Source: Salinarimonas sp. (lineage in GTDB: Bacteria; Pseudomonadota; Alphaproteobacteria; Rhizobiales; Beijerinckiaceae). From it: DNA of 64,000 nucleotides. Below are positions 1-8,618 of the stretch, in pieces. The first letter of the stretch is position 1. Every line of letters begins with the position of its first letter. The stretch spans positions 1,695,501-1,759,500 of the forward strand of contig NZ_CP157794.1 of the NCBI RefSeq assembly GCF_040111675.1, read 5' to 3'. The notes under the pieces were generated by a model. That model made no database searches and was not told where the DNA came from. It worked only from the letters and a program-made list of their open reading frames with translations. The position numbers were made by a program, and so were the translations under genes.

Positions 1-1
1 C

Positions 2-412
2 GCCATCTGCCGCTACGTCGAGGCGCTCCATCCCGAGCCGCCGCTCTTCGGGACGGACCCGCTCTCGATCGCCCGCATCGAGATGTGGGAGCGGCGGATC
101 GAGCACGGCCTCCTCGCCCAGATCGCCGCGATCTTCCGGCACACGCACCCCGCCATGGCCGAGCTCGAGGTCCCGCAGGTGCCCGCCTGGGGCGAGGCGA
201 ACCGGCCGAAGGTCGAGGCCTCGCTCGCCTTCCTCGACCGCCATCTGGCGCAGAGCCCGTTCCTCGCCGGCGACGCGTTCTCGGTGGCCGACATCTCCGC
301 CCTCGTCGGTCTCGATTTCCTGCGGCTCGCGAAGATGCGCGTGCCGGAAGAGCTCGCCGCGCTGACCGCCTACCACGAGCGCCTGAAGGCGCGCCCCAGC
401 GCGGCGGCCTGA
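2..412 (+). CDS. Glutathione S-transferase, C-terminal part (5' end outside window)
   Basis: The frame is open from the window edge to a TGA at 410-412, giving about 136 residues. The visible part begins AICRYVEALHP, the end of the thioredoxin-like N-terminal domain of a cytosolic GST (the E-S-x-A-I conjunction of glutathione binding). An all-helical C-terminal domain follows with the typical SPFLAGDAFSVADI stretch, where the Asp is the N-capping residue of a core helix. GSTs conjugate glutathione to electrophiles or act in related redox chemistry in the cytoplasm. The substrate cannot be read from this half. The protein is only partial because the window starts inside it. The next gene begins 39 bases downstream. 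Confidence 0.85.
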   Translation, partial: AICRYVEALHPEPPLFGTDPLSIARIEMWERRIEHGLLAQIAAIFRHTHPAMAELEVPQVPAWGEANRPKVEASLAFLDRHLAQSPFLAGDAFSVADISALVGLDFLRLAKMRVPEELAALTAYHERLKARPSAAA

Positions 413-451
413 CGCCTCGCTTTCGCCGGGACGGGCGCTTATCTGCGCTCC

Positions 452-1099
452 ATGACCGCTCCCCTCGACGCCCTCCTCGCCGACCTGCGCGGGTGCCGGA
501 TCTGCCGCGACGCGCCGGCCCGCGGCGGGCCGCTGCCGCACGAGCCGCGCCCGATCGTCCAGGCGCATCCGGCGGCGCGGCTGTGCATCGCGAGCCAGGC
601 GCCGGGCAACCGCGCGCACGTCGCCGGCGTGCCCTTCCTCGATCCGTCGGGGGTGCGCCTGCGCGCCTGGCTCGGCCTCGACGAGGCGACCTTCTACGAT
701 CCGCACCGGGTCGCCATCGTGCCGATGGGCCATTGCTTCCCGGGCTACGATGCCAAGGGCGGCGACCTGCCGCCGCGGCGCGAATGCGCGCCGGCCTGGC
801 GCGAACGCGTCTTCGCCGAGCTGTCGAAGCTCGAGCTGATCCTCGTCATCGGCTCCTACGCGCAAGCCTGGCACCTGCCGGAGCACGCCAAGGCGGGGCT
901 GACCGAGACCGTGCGGAACTGGCGGGAGATCCTCGCCGCGCCGCGCAGCCCGCGGGTGCTGCCGCTGCCGCATCCGTCCTGGCGCAACAACGCATGGCTC
1001 AAGCGGCATGCCTGGTTCGAGGACGAGCTCTTGCCGGTTCTGCGGGCGCAGGTAGCATCGCTGATCGAACGAAGCGCGCAGGAGGAGAACGCTGCATGA
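452..1099 (+). CDS. Uracil-DNA glycosylase-like protein
   Basis: A 215-residue protein of the uracil-DNA glycosylase superfamily. Near the N-terminus is a C-x2-C pair (RGCRICRDAP). Then come the motif-1-like segment SQAPGNRAHVAG (around residue 49) and the motif-2-like segment LPLPHPSWRNNAW (around residue 175), which hold the water-activating and DNA-intercalating loops in UDG folds. The length is close to that of the small UDG-like family. This family may remove uracil or other bases from DNA, but members of this subgroup are often poorly characterised and the exact substrate is inference. Its stop overlaps the start of the next gene as ATGA, so the two are probably translated from one message. 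Confidence 0.8.
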   Translation: MTAPLDALLADLRGCRICRDAPARGGPLPHEPRPIVQAHPAARLCIASQAPGNRAHVAGVPFLDPSGVRLRAWLGLDEATFYDPHRVAIVPMGHCFPGYDAKGGDLPPRRECAPAWRERVFAELSKLELILVIGSYAQAWHLPEHAKAGLTETVRNWREILAAPRSPRVLPLPHPSWRNNAWLKRHAWFEDELLPVLRAQVASLIERSAQEENAA

Positions 1100-1878
1100 C
1101 CGAGGTTCTGAGGACGACCCGCGAGGACGGGGTCGCGACGCTGACGATCACGCGGCCGGAGAAGCTGAACGCGCTCACCGCGCGCGTGCACGCCGAGCTG
1201 CGCGGCGCGCTCGCCGCCTGCGCCGAGGACGAGGCGGTGAAGGTCGTGGTGCTCACCGGCGAGGGGAGGGCGTTCTCCGCCGGGCAGGACCTCACCGAGG
1301 ACCTGCCGCGCGGCCCCGACGGGCGCATCGACCTCGGGCCCCCGCTCGCGCGCGACTACAACCCGCTGATCGAGACGCTCGTTTCCTATCCCAAGATCAC
1401 GATCGCGGCGCTCAACGGCCCGGCGGTGGGCGCGTCCATGAACATCGCGCTCGCCTGCGACATCCTCCTCGCCGCCCGCTCGGCCTACCTGCAGGAGGCC
1501 TTCGCCCGCATCGCGCTGATCCCCGACGCGGGCGGAACGTATTTCCTGCCGCGCCTCGTCGGCCCGAAGCGCGCGCTCGCCCTGATGCTGACGACGGACC
1601 CGGTGCCGGCCGCGGAGGCGCAGGCGATGGGTCTCGTCCACAAGGTCTTCGACGACGCCGATTTCGCCCGCGAGGCCGGGGCCTTCGCGATGAGGCTCGC
1701 CGAGGGCCCGCGCCTCGCCTACCGCCTCACCAAGGAGGCCGTGGCGAAGAGCCTCGACAACGACCTCGCCGCCCAGCTGGCGCTGGAGGCGAAGCTCCAG
1801 CAGGAGGCGGGGTTCTCGGACGACTTCGCGGAGGGCGTGGCGGCGTTCCGGGAGAAGCGCGCGCCGCGGTACGGGTGA
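1096..1878 (+). CDS. paaG: Enoyl-CoA hydratase/isomerase, PaaG type
   Basis: A 260-residue crotonase-fold protein. The start ATG overlaps the previous stop and has a GGAGGAG ribosome site about 10 bases upstream. The oxyanion-hole segments are GRAFSAGQDL (about residue 58) and NGPAVGASMNIALACD (about 105). The segment ALIPDAGGTYFLPRLVG carries the Asp typical of PaaG, the isomerase that turns the ring-epoxide of phenylacetyl-CoA into an oxepin. Plain enoyl-CoA hydratases carry a Glu pair instead. No other paa genes lie nearby, so a role in phenylacetate degradation is uncertain and a general 2,3-enoyl-CoA isomerase is possible. It converges on the next gene, with an inverted repeat between them. 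Confidence 0.8.
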   Translation: MTEVLRTTREDGVATLTITRPEKLNALTARVHAELRGALAACAEDEAVKVVVLTGEGRAFSAGQDLTEDLPRGPDGRIDLGPPLARDYNPLIETLVSYPKITIAALNGPAVGASMNIALACDILLAARSAYLQEAFARIALIPDAGGTYFLPRLVGPKRALALMLTTDPVPAAEAQAMGLVHKVFDDADFAREAGAFAMRLAEGPRLAYRLTKEAVAKSLDNDLAAQLALEAKLQQEAGFSDDFAEGVAAFREKRAPRYG

Positions 1879-1901
1879 GCAGCTGTCCGCCGGCGCCGAA
1901 A

Positions 1902-2021
1902 CCTCCCCGCAGGGGAGGTGGGCCGCGGCGAAGCCGCGGACCGGAGGGGTTAGAGACCGTCATCTGGTCCCCTGTCCCCACCCGCCGGCCTTCGGCCGAC
2001 TCCCTCCCCTGCGGGGAGGGT
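1902..2021. repeat. Inverted pair of REP-like palindromes
   Basis: Each end carries the palindrome CTCCCCGCAGGGGAG or its close copy CCTCCCCTGCGGGGAGGG, in opposite orientation, with GC-rich arms (CCGCGGCGAAGCCGCGG; GCCGGCCTTCGGCC) between. It lies between two convergent genes and could form a cruciform or serve as a two-way transcription terminator. Related copies are at 8705-8757 and 15689-15734. Confidence 0.75.
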
Positions 2022-2046
2022 ACCGTGCGGCGCGCGTCGCCTCCGG

Positions 2047-2913
2047 TCACTTCTCCAGCCGCGCCACCAGGCTCGACGTGTCCCAGCGCTTGCCGCCCAT
2101 CTTCTGGACGTCGGCGTAGTACTGGTCGACCAAAGCCGTGAGGGCCAGCGTCGCGCCGTTGTTGCGGGCCTCGTTGAGGACGATGTTCAGGTCCTTGCGC
2201 ATCCAGTCGACGGCGAACCCGAAGTCGAACTCGCCCGCCGCCATGGTCTTCCAGCGGTTCTCCATCTGCCAGGAGCCGGCGGCGCCCTTCGAGATCGTGT
2301 CGAGCACGGCCTCCATGTCGAGGCCCGCGCGCTTGCCGAAATGGACCGCCTCGGCGAGACCCTGCACCACGCCGGCGATGCAGATCTGGTTGACCATCTT
2401 GGTCAGCTGGCCGGCGCCGGCGGGGCCGATCAGCCGGCACATGCGGGCGTAGGACGCGATCACCGGCTCGACCTTCTCGTAGGTCGCCTGCTCGCCCCCG
2501 CACATCACGGTGAGCACGCCGTTCTCCGCGCCGGCCTGGCCGCCGGAGACCGGCGCGTCGACGAAGCCGAAGCCCTTCTCCCAGGAGAGCGCCGAGAGCT
2601 CCCGGGCGACCTCGGCGGACGCCGTGGTGTGGTCGACGAAGACGGCGCCCTTGGCGATCCCCTTGAACGCGCCGTTCTCGCCGATCGTCACCTCGCGCAG
2701 ATCGTCGTCGTTGCCGACGCAGGCGAAGACGATCTCCTGGCCCTCGGCCGCCTCCCGCGGCGTCTTGGCGAAGGCGCCGCCGTGCTCGGACACCCAGCGC
2801 TCGGCCTTCGACTTGGTGCGGTTGTAGACGGTGACCTCGTGGCCCTTGTCCTTGAGGTGCCGAGCCATGGGGTAGCCCATCACGCCCAGTCCCAGGAACG
2901 CTACCTTCGCCAT
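2047..2913 (-). CDS. NAD(P)-dependent beta-hydroxyacid dehydrogenase (3-hydroxyisobutyrate dehydrogenase family)
   Basis: A 288-residue protein. The start MAKVAFLG at 2913 is preferred over an in-frame ATG six codons upstream because a GAGGAG ribosome site sits about 7 bases before it. The N-terminal Rossmann fold has GLGVMGYPMARHL, and the substrate loop reads DAPVSGGQAGAENG. The catalytic Lys lies in GAGQLTKMVNQ. This is the full layout of the family of 3-hydroxyisobutyrate, tartronate-semialdehyde and glyoxylate/succinate-semialdehyde reductases. Which 3-hydroxyacid it uses cannot be read from sequence, and no valine-degradation or glyoxylate genes flank it. It stands alone, convergent to paaG. 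Confidence 0.88.
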   Translation of the reverse strand: MAKVAFLGLGVMGYPMARHLKDKGHEVTVYNRTKSKAERWVSEHGGAFAKTPREAAEGQEIVFACVGNDDDLREVTIGENGAFKGIAKGAVFVDHTTASAEVARELSALSWEKGFGFVDAPVSGGQAGAENGVLTVMCGGEQATYEKVEPVIASYARMCRLIGPAGAGQLTKMVNQICIAGVVQGLAEAVHFGKRAGLDMEAVLDTISKGAAGSWQMENRWKTMAAGEFDFGFAVDWMRKDLNIVLNEARNNGATLALTALVDQYYADVQKMGGKRWDTSSLVARLEK

Positions 2914-3116
2914 CGTCGAAGCTCCTCGCATGAGGGAATGCGCCGCGCCCTCGCGCGCGGGCCCAAGAGATGGTCGACGGTTCTAGGTCGGCGGGCCCGG
3001 CGGGTCAAACGCGCAAACGTGCGGGAACGCGAAAGGCGGCGTGCCGAGAGGGACGTGGCCCCGCGGCATCGCCGCGCGGGAACCGCGACCGCGAGACGAG
3101 GCGCGGCCGCGGCGAC

Positions 3117-3149
3117 GAAAGGCCCGCGCGGGTCGCCCCGCGCGGGCCT
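3117..3149 (-). terminator. Rho-independent terminator of the curlin gene
   Basis: A perfect 12-base stem (3121-3132 with 3137-3148) with a TCGC loop. An extra A-T pair closes it, and on the minus strand a TTTC run follows. It lies 30 bases after the stop of the curlin gene at 3179. Confidence 0.75.
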
Positions 3150-3178
3150 CGCCGTTCGTGGAGCGGCGTCGCGCCTCC

Positions 3179-3586
3179 TCAGAACCCGTACTGGACTGTG
3201 ACGCCGGACTGGCCGTTCCCCGTCTGCTGGACGTGGGCGTCGGTGTTCTCGCCGAACTGGAACAGGCCGTGGGCGTTGCCGTGCCCGTTCTGCTGGATCG
3301 TGCCGTTGTGGCCGTTCCCCTCCTGGTGCACGATCCCGAGATTGCCGGAGCCGTTCTGCAGAAGGCCGCCGGCATTGCCGTTGCCGTGCTGGCCGATGTG
3401 ACCGCCGCCGTTCATGCCGTTGGCGAGGCCGAAGATCGCGAGGCCGGTGCGCAGCGCGAGGTCGCCCTCGGGCGTGCCCGGCGAGACGGTGAGGCCGACG
3501 GAGCCGCCGGCGAGAGCGGGGCCGCCGGCGAGCGCCGAGAGGGCGAGGGCGGCGGCGGCGAGGGTGGTCTTCGAGCGGGTGAGCAT
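3179..3586 (-). CDS. Curlin-repeat protein (curli-type amyloid subunit)
   Basis: A 135-residue exported protein. A signal peptide (about residues 1-26, ending GGPALA-G) precedes a region without obvious repeats. About six and a half tandem repeats of 11 residues then follow on the pattern x-x-Q-x-G-x-x-N/H, for example IGQHGNGNAGG, IQQNGHGNAHG and VQQTGNGQSGV. This is the Gln/Asn ladder of CsgA/CsgB curlins, which stack into extracellular amyloid fibres used in biofilms. The last repeat ends in QYGF, as curlin subunits often end with aromatic residues. A CsgH gene and a second curlin lie just upstream on the same strand. The CsgG secretion pore and CsgE/F are not in the window. Confidence 0.88.
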   Translation of the reverse strand: MLTRSKTTLAAAALALSALAGGPALAGGSVGLTVSPGTPEGDLALRTGLAIFGLANGMNGGGHIGQHGNGNAGGLLQNGSGNLGIVHQEGNGHNGTIQQNGHGNAHGLFQFGENTDAHVQQTGNGQSGVTVQYGF

Positions 3587-3616
3587 GGCGTGTCTCCTCG
3601 GAATGGGGCTGTCCGG

Positions 3617-3994
3617 TCAGGGGTCGATGCGCAGGGAGCAGGCGACGGTCTCGCCGCCCGCATCGATCTCGAGCGCGGCGTCCGTGGCGGCGGAGGCGCT
3701 CACCATGGCGCGCGAGAGCCGGACGGTCTCGCCGGCCTGCGCCGTGAACGGCCCGCCCTGGCGGATGCTGGTGCGCCCGGAGGCGCTGGCGCCGGCGAGC
3801 GTCAGGCGATAGGCGCCGCTGACCGTCTCGTCGGAGGCCACCGTCGGCGCGACGGCGATCATGCCGCCCGAGCGCTCGACGAGGATCTCGCAGCGCAGCC
3901 CGTGCTGCGCGTCGGTGGCGGTCGCGCCGGACGAGCCGGCGGCGAGGGCCGCGAGACCGGCCGCCGCGAGGAGCGTCTTGCGGGGATCGAGCAT
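3617..3994 (-). CDS. csgH: CsgH-like curli assembly chaperone
   Basis: A 125-residue protein with an N-terminal signal peptide (about 1-27), then one beta-rich domain beginning GLRCEILVERSGG. It has internal G-x-Y-R-L and RQGGPFTAQAGE segments and ends VACSLRIDP. Cys35 and Cys119 sit near the two ends of the domain, as expected for the disulfide of CsgH. CsgH is a periplasmic protein of alphaproteobacteria that holds back curlin polymerisation and binds the subunit. Its position between two curlin genes, all on the minus strand with gaps of 30 and 63 bases, supports this. The identification rests on this pattern and the context. Confidence 0.85.
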   Translation of the reverse strand: MLDPRKTLLAAAGLAALAAGSSGATATDAQHGLRCEILVERSGGMIAVAPTVASDETVSGAYRLTLAGASASGRTSIRQGGPFTAQAGETVRLSRAMVSASAATDAALEIDAGGETVACSLRIDP

Positions 3995-4057
3995 GGTCTC
4001 TCTCCTTCGCGCGGGGCGACGGGGCGGGGGAGGGGCGGCCCCGTCGCGGCCGGCGCG

Positions 4058-4489
4058 TCAGTGGCAGTGCTGGACGATTGCGGCGACGTTGCCGGCGCCG
4101 TTCTGGTTGACGCTGCCGTTGCAGTTCTCGCCGACCTGGACCGCGGCCGCGACGTTGCCGGCGCCGTCCTGGGTCATGATCGCGTCGTGGCCCGCGCCGA
4201 TCTGGCCGACGCCGCCGACATTGTGCGCGCCGCGCTGATGGACCTGCGCGTCGTTGAACGCGCCCAGCTGGCCGATGACGCCGGTGTTGCTCCAGCCGTC
4301 CTGCGTGGTGACGCCGCGATTGGCGACGCCGTCCTGCCAGGTGCCGGCGTGATTGCCGACGCCGATCTGGCCGCCGCCGGCCTCGTTGGCGATGCCGTAC
4401 TGGTCGATGAAGAAGTCGTTCGCGCTGGCGGGAGCGGAGAAGGCGGCGCCGAGAGCGACGAGGGCGCCGAGGACGAGCTTGCGGGTCAT
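4058..4489 (-). CDS. Curlin-repeat protein, second subunit
   Basis: A 143-residue exported protein with a signal peptide ending ASA-ND (about residue 23). Roughly ten and a half 11-residue curlin repeats follow on the pattern x-x-Q-x-G-x-x-N, such as TTQDGWSNTGV, VHQRGAHNVGG and VNQNGAGNVAA. It has more repeats than the other curlin here and also carries two Cys, in GENCNGS and the terminal VQHCH. Those could form a disulfide across the last fibril layers, which is unusual for curlins. It is first of the three curli genes. Which of the two is the major (CsgA) and which the nucleator (CsgB) cannot be decided. Confidence 0.87.
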   Translation of the reverse strand: MTRKLVLGALVALGAAFSAPASANDFFIDQYGIANEAGGGQIGVGNHAGTWQDGVANRGVTTQDGWSNTGVIGQLGAFNDAQVHQRGAHNVGGVGQIGAGHDAIMTQDGAGNVAAAVQVGENCNGSVNQNGAGNVAAIVQHCH

Positions 4490-4604
4490 GGTCGTGTCTC
4501 CTCTGGTCGACGACCGCCGCTGCTGCGGCGGGGGGCGTCCGGTTGGCCCGGATGCTCGTTCGTCGGAGGGGGACGCGAGGAGGTTCGAAGGCGATCGCTC
4601 TTTT

Positions 4605-6617
4605 TCAGTCGACCGCGAGCGGGACGCGCGCGACGACGCCGCGGTTCGCGCCGGACCAGTAGCGCAGCTCGTAGGCGCCGGGCTCCGCCGGGGCGCGCAG
4701 CGTGACGGCGCGGCCGTCGGGCGGCAGGCGGGTCGCGGCGAGGCTCTCGCCGTCGGCCGCGCCGGGGTGGGCGATCTGGAGGTCGTCGCGCGGGCCGCCG
4801 GGACCGGTCCAGGAGACCGAGAAGGGCTCGCCGGCCTTGACCTTGGCGTCGGGCGTCAGCGTCGCCTGCGCGGGCTCGACCGTCAGCGACGCCGTCGCGA
4901 GCACGGCCCGGCCCTCGCCCGACCAGTAGCGCAGCTCGTAGTCCCCCGGCTCCAGCGGCGCGTCGAGGGCGATCGCGCGGCCGTCGGGCTGGATGCGGCC
5001 GAAGGCGAGATAGGCGCCGGCGTCGGCGCCGGGGCGCACGAGATGGATCTCGTCGCGCGGCGCGCCGGGACCCTGCCACGCCACCGCGAAGCGCGCGCCG
5101 CCCATGACGCGCTCGGGCGGCGCGAGCGAGACGAGGGCGGGCATGACAACGAGCGTCGTCGCGGCCAGAACCTCCCGGCTCGCGCCGGACCAGTAGCGCA
5201 GCTCGTAGTCGCCGGGCTCGACGGGCGCGCTCATCCGGATCGGCCCGCTCGCGCCGCCGAGGCGGCCGAAGCCGAGCTCCTCGGTCTCCGGCGCGCCGGG
5301 GCGCGCGATGCGGATCAGGTCGCGGATCGCGCCCGGCCCCTGCCAGGCGACGGTGAAGGCCGCCCCGGCCGAGACCGCCTCCGGCGCGGCGATCACGACC
5401 GGCGTCGGCACGACGGCGATGGGCGTCTCGCCCAGGATCTCGCCGTCCTCGGCGGAATAGTAGCGCAGGACGTAGTCCCCCGGCTCGACGGGCGCATCCA
5501 GCGTCACCGGCCCGCGATCGGGCGGCACGCGGGCGGAGAAGACGGCGTCCGCCGGCGCGGCGCCGGGGCGGGCGATCTGGATGTCGTCCCGCGGCGCGCC
5601 GGGGCCCTTCCACCCGACGCGGACCTGCGTCCCCTGCGCGACCTCCTCCGGCGCGTCGAAGCCGACCCGCGCCTCGACCACGTCGAGCGGCGCGCGCGCG
5701 ATGATCGCCGCGCCCTCGCGGAAATAGTAGCGCAGCTCGTAGGCGCCGACCTCGCCGGGCGCGATCGCCCGGACCGGCCCGCCGTCCGGGTCGAGCCGGA
5801 CGGTGCGCAGATAATCGCCGTCGCGCATGTCCGGGCGGGCGATGTGGAGATGGTCGAAACGCCCGCCGGGGCCTTCGACCGCGATCTCGAAGCGCGTGCC
5901 CTCCGGCACCGGGTTCTCGAAGGCGAGGCGCGCCTCCGGCAGGGACGCGGCCGGCGGCGGCGCCGCGGGCGCGGCGACGGTCTGGGCGAGGGCGAGGCGC
6001 AGGTCGTCGGCGTTGCGGGCGTCGAGATAGGCCCCGCCGGTCTCCTCCGCGAGGCAGGCGACCTGCCGGCCCTCCTCGTCGGAGAGCCCGAAGCCGACGA
6101 CGTGCACGGTGAGATCGACGCCCGCCGCCTCCAGCGCCGCGCCGAGCGCGCACGGATCGGCGTCGCAGGTCTCGATGCCGTCGGTGACGAGGACGATCGT
6201 GGCTTTGGCGTCGGTATAGCCCAGCGCCTCGGCGGCCTGCCGCACGGCGTCGGTGAGGGGCGTCTTCCCGCGCGGGACGATGCTTTGGATGCGCGCGGCG
6301 AGGTCCGGCCCGGCGCCGGGGCGCGGCGCGGCGAGTATCTCGATGTCCCCGCAATCGCCCTCCCGGCGGTGGCCGTAGGCGACGAGCCCGAGCGAGGTCT
6401 GCGCCGGCAGCCCGCCGAGCACCGCGTCCGCCGTCTCCCGCGCGATCTCGATCTTCGAGCGCTCGCCGATGCGTCCCCACATCGACCCGGAGGCGTCGAG
6501 GACGAGCATGGTCTCGTGCGCGACGGGCTCCTGGGCTCGGGCCGAGCCCGCCGGCGCGAGGGCGAGCGCCGCCGCGCAGGCGAGGCAGGCGCCGATCGAT
6601 GTCGCGCTCGTCTTCAT
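4605..6617 (-). CDS. Exported von Willebrand factor A domain protein with five tandem repeats
   Basis: A 670-residue protein starting at MKTSATS, chosen because a signal peptide (1-29, SARAQ-EP) follows directly; the frame stays open 23 codons further upstream without signal character. A VWA domain (about 35-215) has an intact metal site: DASGSMW at 41-47, a Thr-rich second loop, and VTDGIETCDADPC. Five tandem modules of about 88 residues then run to the C-terminus, each with G-P-G-x-x-R-D-x-(L/I)-x-I-A-R-P-G and the ending G-x-Y-E-L-R-Y-(W/Y). The modules look like beta-sandwich adhesion or matrix domains. It lies directly upstream of the curli genes on the same strand, so a shared surface role is plausible but unproven. 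Confidence 0.82.
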   Translation of the reverse strand: MKTSATSIGACLACAAALALAPAGSARAQEPVAHETMLVLDASGSMWGRIGERSKIEIARETADAVLGGLPAQTSLGLVAYGHRREGDCGDIEILAAPRPGAGPDLAARIQSIVPRGKTPLTDAVRQAAEALGYTDAKATIVLVTDGIETCDADPCALGAALEAAGVDLTVHVVGFGLSDEEGRQVACLAEETGGAYLDARNADDLRLALAQTVAAPAAPPPAASLPEARLAFENPVPEGTRFEIAVEGPGGRFDHLHIARPDMRDGDYLRTVRLDPDGGPVRAIAPGEVGAYELRYYFREGAAIIARAPLDVVEARVGFDAPEEVAQGTQVRVGWKGPGAPRDDIQIARPGAAPADAVFSARVPPDRGPVTLDAPVEPGDYVLRYYSAEDGEILGETPIAVVPTPVVIAAPEAVSAGAAFTVAWQGPGAIRDLIRIARPGAPETEELGFGRLGGASGPIRMSAPVEPGDYELRYWSGASREVLAATTLVVMPALVSLAPPERVMGGARFAVAWQGPGAPRDEIHLVRPGADAGAYLAFGRIQPDGRAIALDAPLEPGDYELRYWSGEGRAVLATASLTVEPAQATLTPDAKVKAGEPFSVSWTGPGGPRDDLQIAHPGAADGESLAATRLPPDGRAVTLRAPAEPGAYELRYWSGANRGVVARVPLAVD
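4608..5935 (-). repeat. Five tandem ~88-codon modules inside the VWA gene
   Basis: Each module carries a WxGPGxPRD-type strand, an ARPG turn and a closing G-D-Y-E-L-R-Y-W-S-G segment. The DNA copies are clearly related (repeated CCGGACCAGTAGCGCAGCTC on the plus strand) but diverged, so this is old duplication of a protein domain. Confidence 0.8.
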
Positions 6618-6698
6618 GACGCGTCTTCCCGCACGAGCGCCCCCGCCCGTGCATGGGAGAGTGCGGGAAGCGTGGCCGGGAGGCAAGCGCCGTGGCCG

Positions 6699-8618
6699 CT
6701 AGAACCGCCGGGTCAGCGGGCTCGCGCCGGTCTCCCACGTCTCGCGCCGCACGGCCTCGCCGTCGGCGACGACGACGAGGCTCTCCTTGGCGTAGAAGCG
6801 CAGGCGGCCGACGAGGTCGGCGAGGGCGTCCGGCGTGTCGGCCGAGAGATGGAGACGGGGCGGGCCCTCCCGCGCGATCCAGGCGCGCGCCTCGCCCGCG
6901 CGGGCGGGCGCGCCCTCCGCCGCGAGGCGGGCGACGTCCGCGGTGAGGCCGACGACGATCGCCGGCGCGTCCGGCGGGGCGGAGGCGGCGTCGAGCGCGG
7001 CGTCCGCGCCGACGAGGCGGCGCACGAGCGCCTGCGCCTCCGCGAAGGGCAGGGCCGGGGAGGGCGCGACGAGCGTGAGATCGTCCGCCCGCAGGACATC
7101 CCGCAAGGCCGGCGCGGTCTCGCCGTCGAGCAGCGCGCGCACGACGCCGAAATCCGGGTCGACGTGGACGGCGTCCGGCGCGGCGGGCGTCTCCAGGCGG
7201 AAGGTCCGCGTCTCGGCGTCGAGGCGCACGATCGTCTCCACCGGCCCCGCCGCGGTCTCGATCCGCACCGGCACCGAGAGCCGGTAGGCCGGCGCGTCCT
7301 GGGCGAGGGTGAGGGAGACGCCCGTCCCGTCCGCCAGCGGCGCGGCGTCGGCGAGGATCACGCGCGGCTCGCCGGCGCGCTCCAGCCATTGCCCGAAGAA
7401 CCAGCCGAGATCGCGATCCGCCGCCGCTTCGAAAGCGGCGCGCACCTCCGGCCAGCCGGCGCGGCCGAAGCGATGCCGCTCGTAGAGCGTCCGCAGCCCG
7501 CTCCGGAAGTCCGCCTCGCCGAGCTCCTGCTCCAGCATCCGGAAGACGAGGGCGAGCTTGCCGTAGCCGACCGCCTGGCCGTCGTGCCCGCTGGAGCGGA
7601 AATCGACGATGGGCGTGCGCGCGTCCGCCGGGAGGGCGGCGAGGTCGGCGAGCCATTCGCGCCGCAGCGCCTTCGCCGCCTCCGGGCTCTCGTCGGCGGC
7701 GAGGGCGTAGTCCGCCTGGTAGGTGGTCAGCCCCTCGGCCCAGTTGCCGGCGCCGGCCTCGAGGCCGACGGCGTTGCCCCACCAGGAATGCAGGATCTCA
7801 TGCGCCAGCGAGCGCCCGCGCATGTAGGGATGGGCGAGGATGCTCTGCGCCACGTAGGTGAGGTTCGGGAAGCCCAGCCCGACGGGGATCGGGGCAGCGA
7901 CGATTGCGAAGCCGTCGTACGGGTAGGGCCCGATCTCCTCGGCGAAGCGGGCGAGAAAGACCTGCGCCGCGTCGAGATAGGCCGGCGCGTAGTCCCGCGC
8001 CGCCTCGGGGAAGTAGGTGCGCAGCCGAAGGCCCGCGACGTCGCGCTCGTCGACGATCCAGGGGCCGGCGAGGACGACCGGGGGCTCGTCGTGCGGCGCG
8101 AAGCGGAAGGTGGCGCGGCGGACGTCGCCGGCCTCCTCCTCGGAGACGAGCGCGCCGGTGGCGACGGCGCGCCAGGGCGCGGGCGTCTCGACGGTGAGGG
8201 TGTACGCGTCCCCGCCGTCCGCCGAGCGCGGCAGCCAGCCGGAGGGGTCGAGCAGGAAGGCGCCCTCGGGGCTCGCCCCGGCGGCGGCGAGGGCGCCGTC
8301 GACCGGCGGCAGCACGCCCTCGGCGGTGATCGTCACCGGGTCCGCGGCTGCGCGCGCGGCGGGGACGACGAGCCGCCCGTCCTCGGGGGCGATCGCCGCG
8401 TCGCCCGCCTGCGCGGCGAGGGTCTCGAGCCAGTCCGCTCCGTCCAGCACGAGCGCAGCGTCCGCGCCGGTGACAACGTCGCTCAGGGCGAGGGCGCCGG
8501 TCTCGGGATCGAGCCGCAGCGTGACCGCGTGCTCCGCCGCCGCGTGCGCGGGTTGCGTCGCAACGAGCCCCGCGACCGAGACCGCCAGAAAAGCCGCCAC
8601 ACCTTGGAGAAACCGCAT
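6699..8618 (-). CDS. M1-family (aminopeptidase N-like) metallopeptidase, exported
   Basis: A 639-residue protein with a signal peptide (about 1-27, QPAHA-AA). The N-terminal half is beta-rich and the catalytic domain follows. The zinc motif is HEILHSWWGN at 273-282 with the third ligand Glu295 in NWAEGLTTY, the spacing of a bacterial M1 subfamily, one residue shorter than classical aminopeptidase N. The classical GAMEN box is replaced by a FPNLTYVAQSI segment. The C-terminal 200 residues show no recognised motif. It probably cleaves peptides outside the inner membrane. It is followed after 81 bases by the VWA gene on the same strand, and could be cotranscribed with it. Confidence 0.85.
   Translation of the reverse strand: MRFLQGVAAFLAVSVAGLVATQPAHAAAEHAVTLRLDPETGALALSDVVTGADAALVLDGADWLETLAAQAGDAAIAPEDGRLVVPAARAAADPVTITAEGVLPPVDGALAAAGASPEGAFLLDPSGWLPRSADGGDAYTLTVETPAPWRAVATGALVSEEEAGDVRRATFRFAPHDEPPVVLAGPWIVDERDVAGLRLRTYFPEAARDYAPAYLDAAQVFLARFAEEIGPYPYDGFAIVAAPIPVGLGFPNLTYVAQSILAHPYMRGRSLAHEILHSWWGNAVGLEAGAGNWAEGLTTYQADYALAADESPEAAKALRREWLADLAALPADARTPIVDFRSSGHDGQAVGYGKLALVFRMLEQELGEADFRSGLRTLYERHRFGRAGWPEVRAAFEAAADRDLGWFFGQWLERAGEPRVILADAAPLADGTGVSLTLAQDAPAYRLSVPVRIETAAGPVETIVRLDAETRTFRLETPAAPDAVHVDPDFGVVRALLDGETAPALRDVLRADDLTLVAPSPALPFAEAQALVRRLVGADAALDAASAPPDAPAIVVGLTADVARLAAEGAPARAGEARAWIAREGPPRLHLSADTPDALADLVGRLRFYAKESLVVVADGEAVRRETWETGASPLTRRF

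Noticed and set aside
3179..4489. CRISPR-like array from the periodic repeats
   Set aside because: The repeats are in-frame 33-base coding units of curlins, without spacers.
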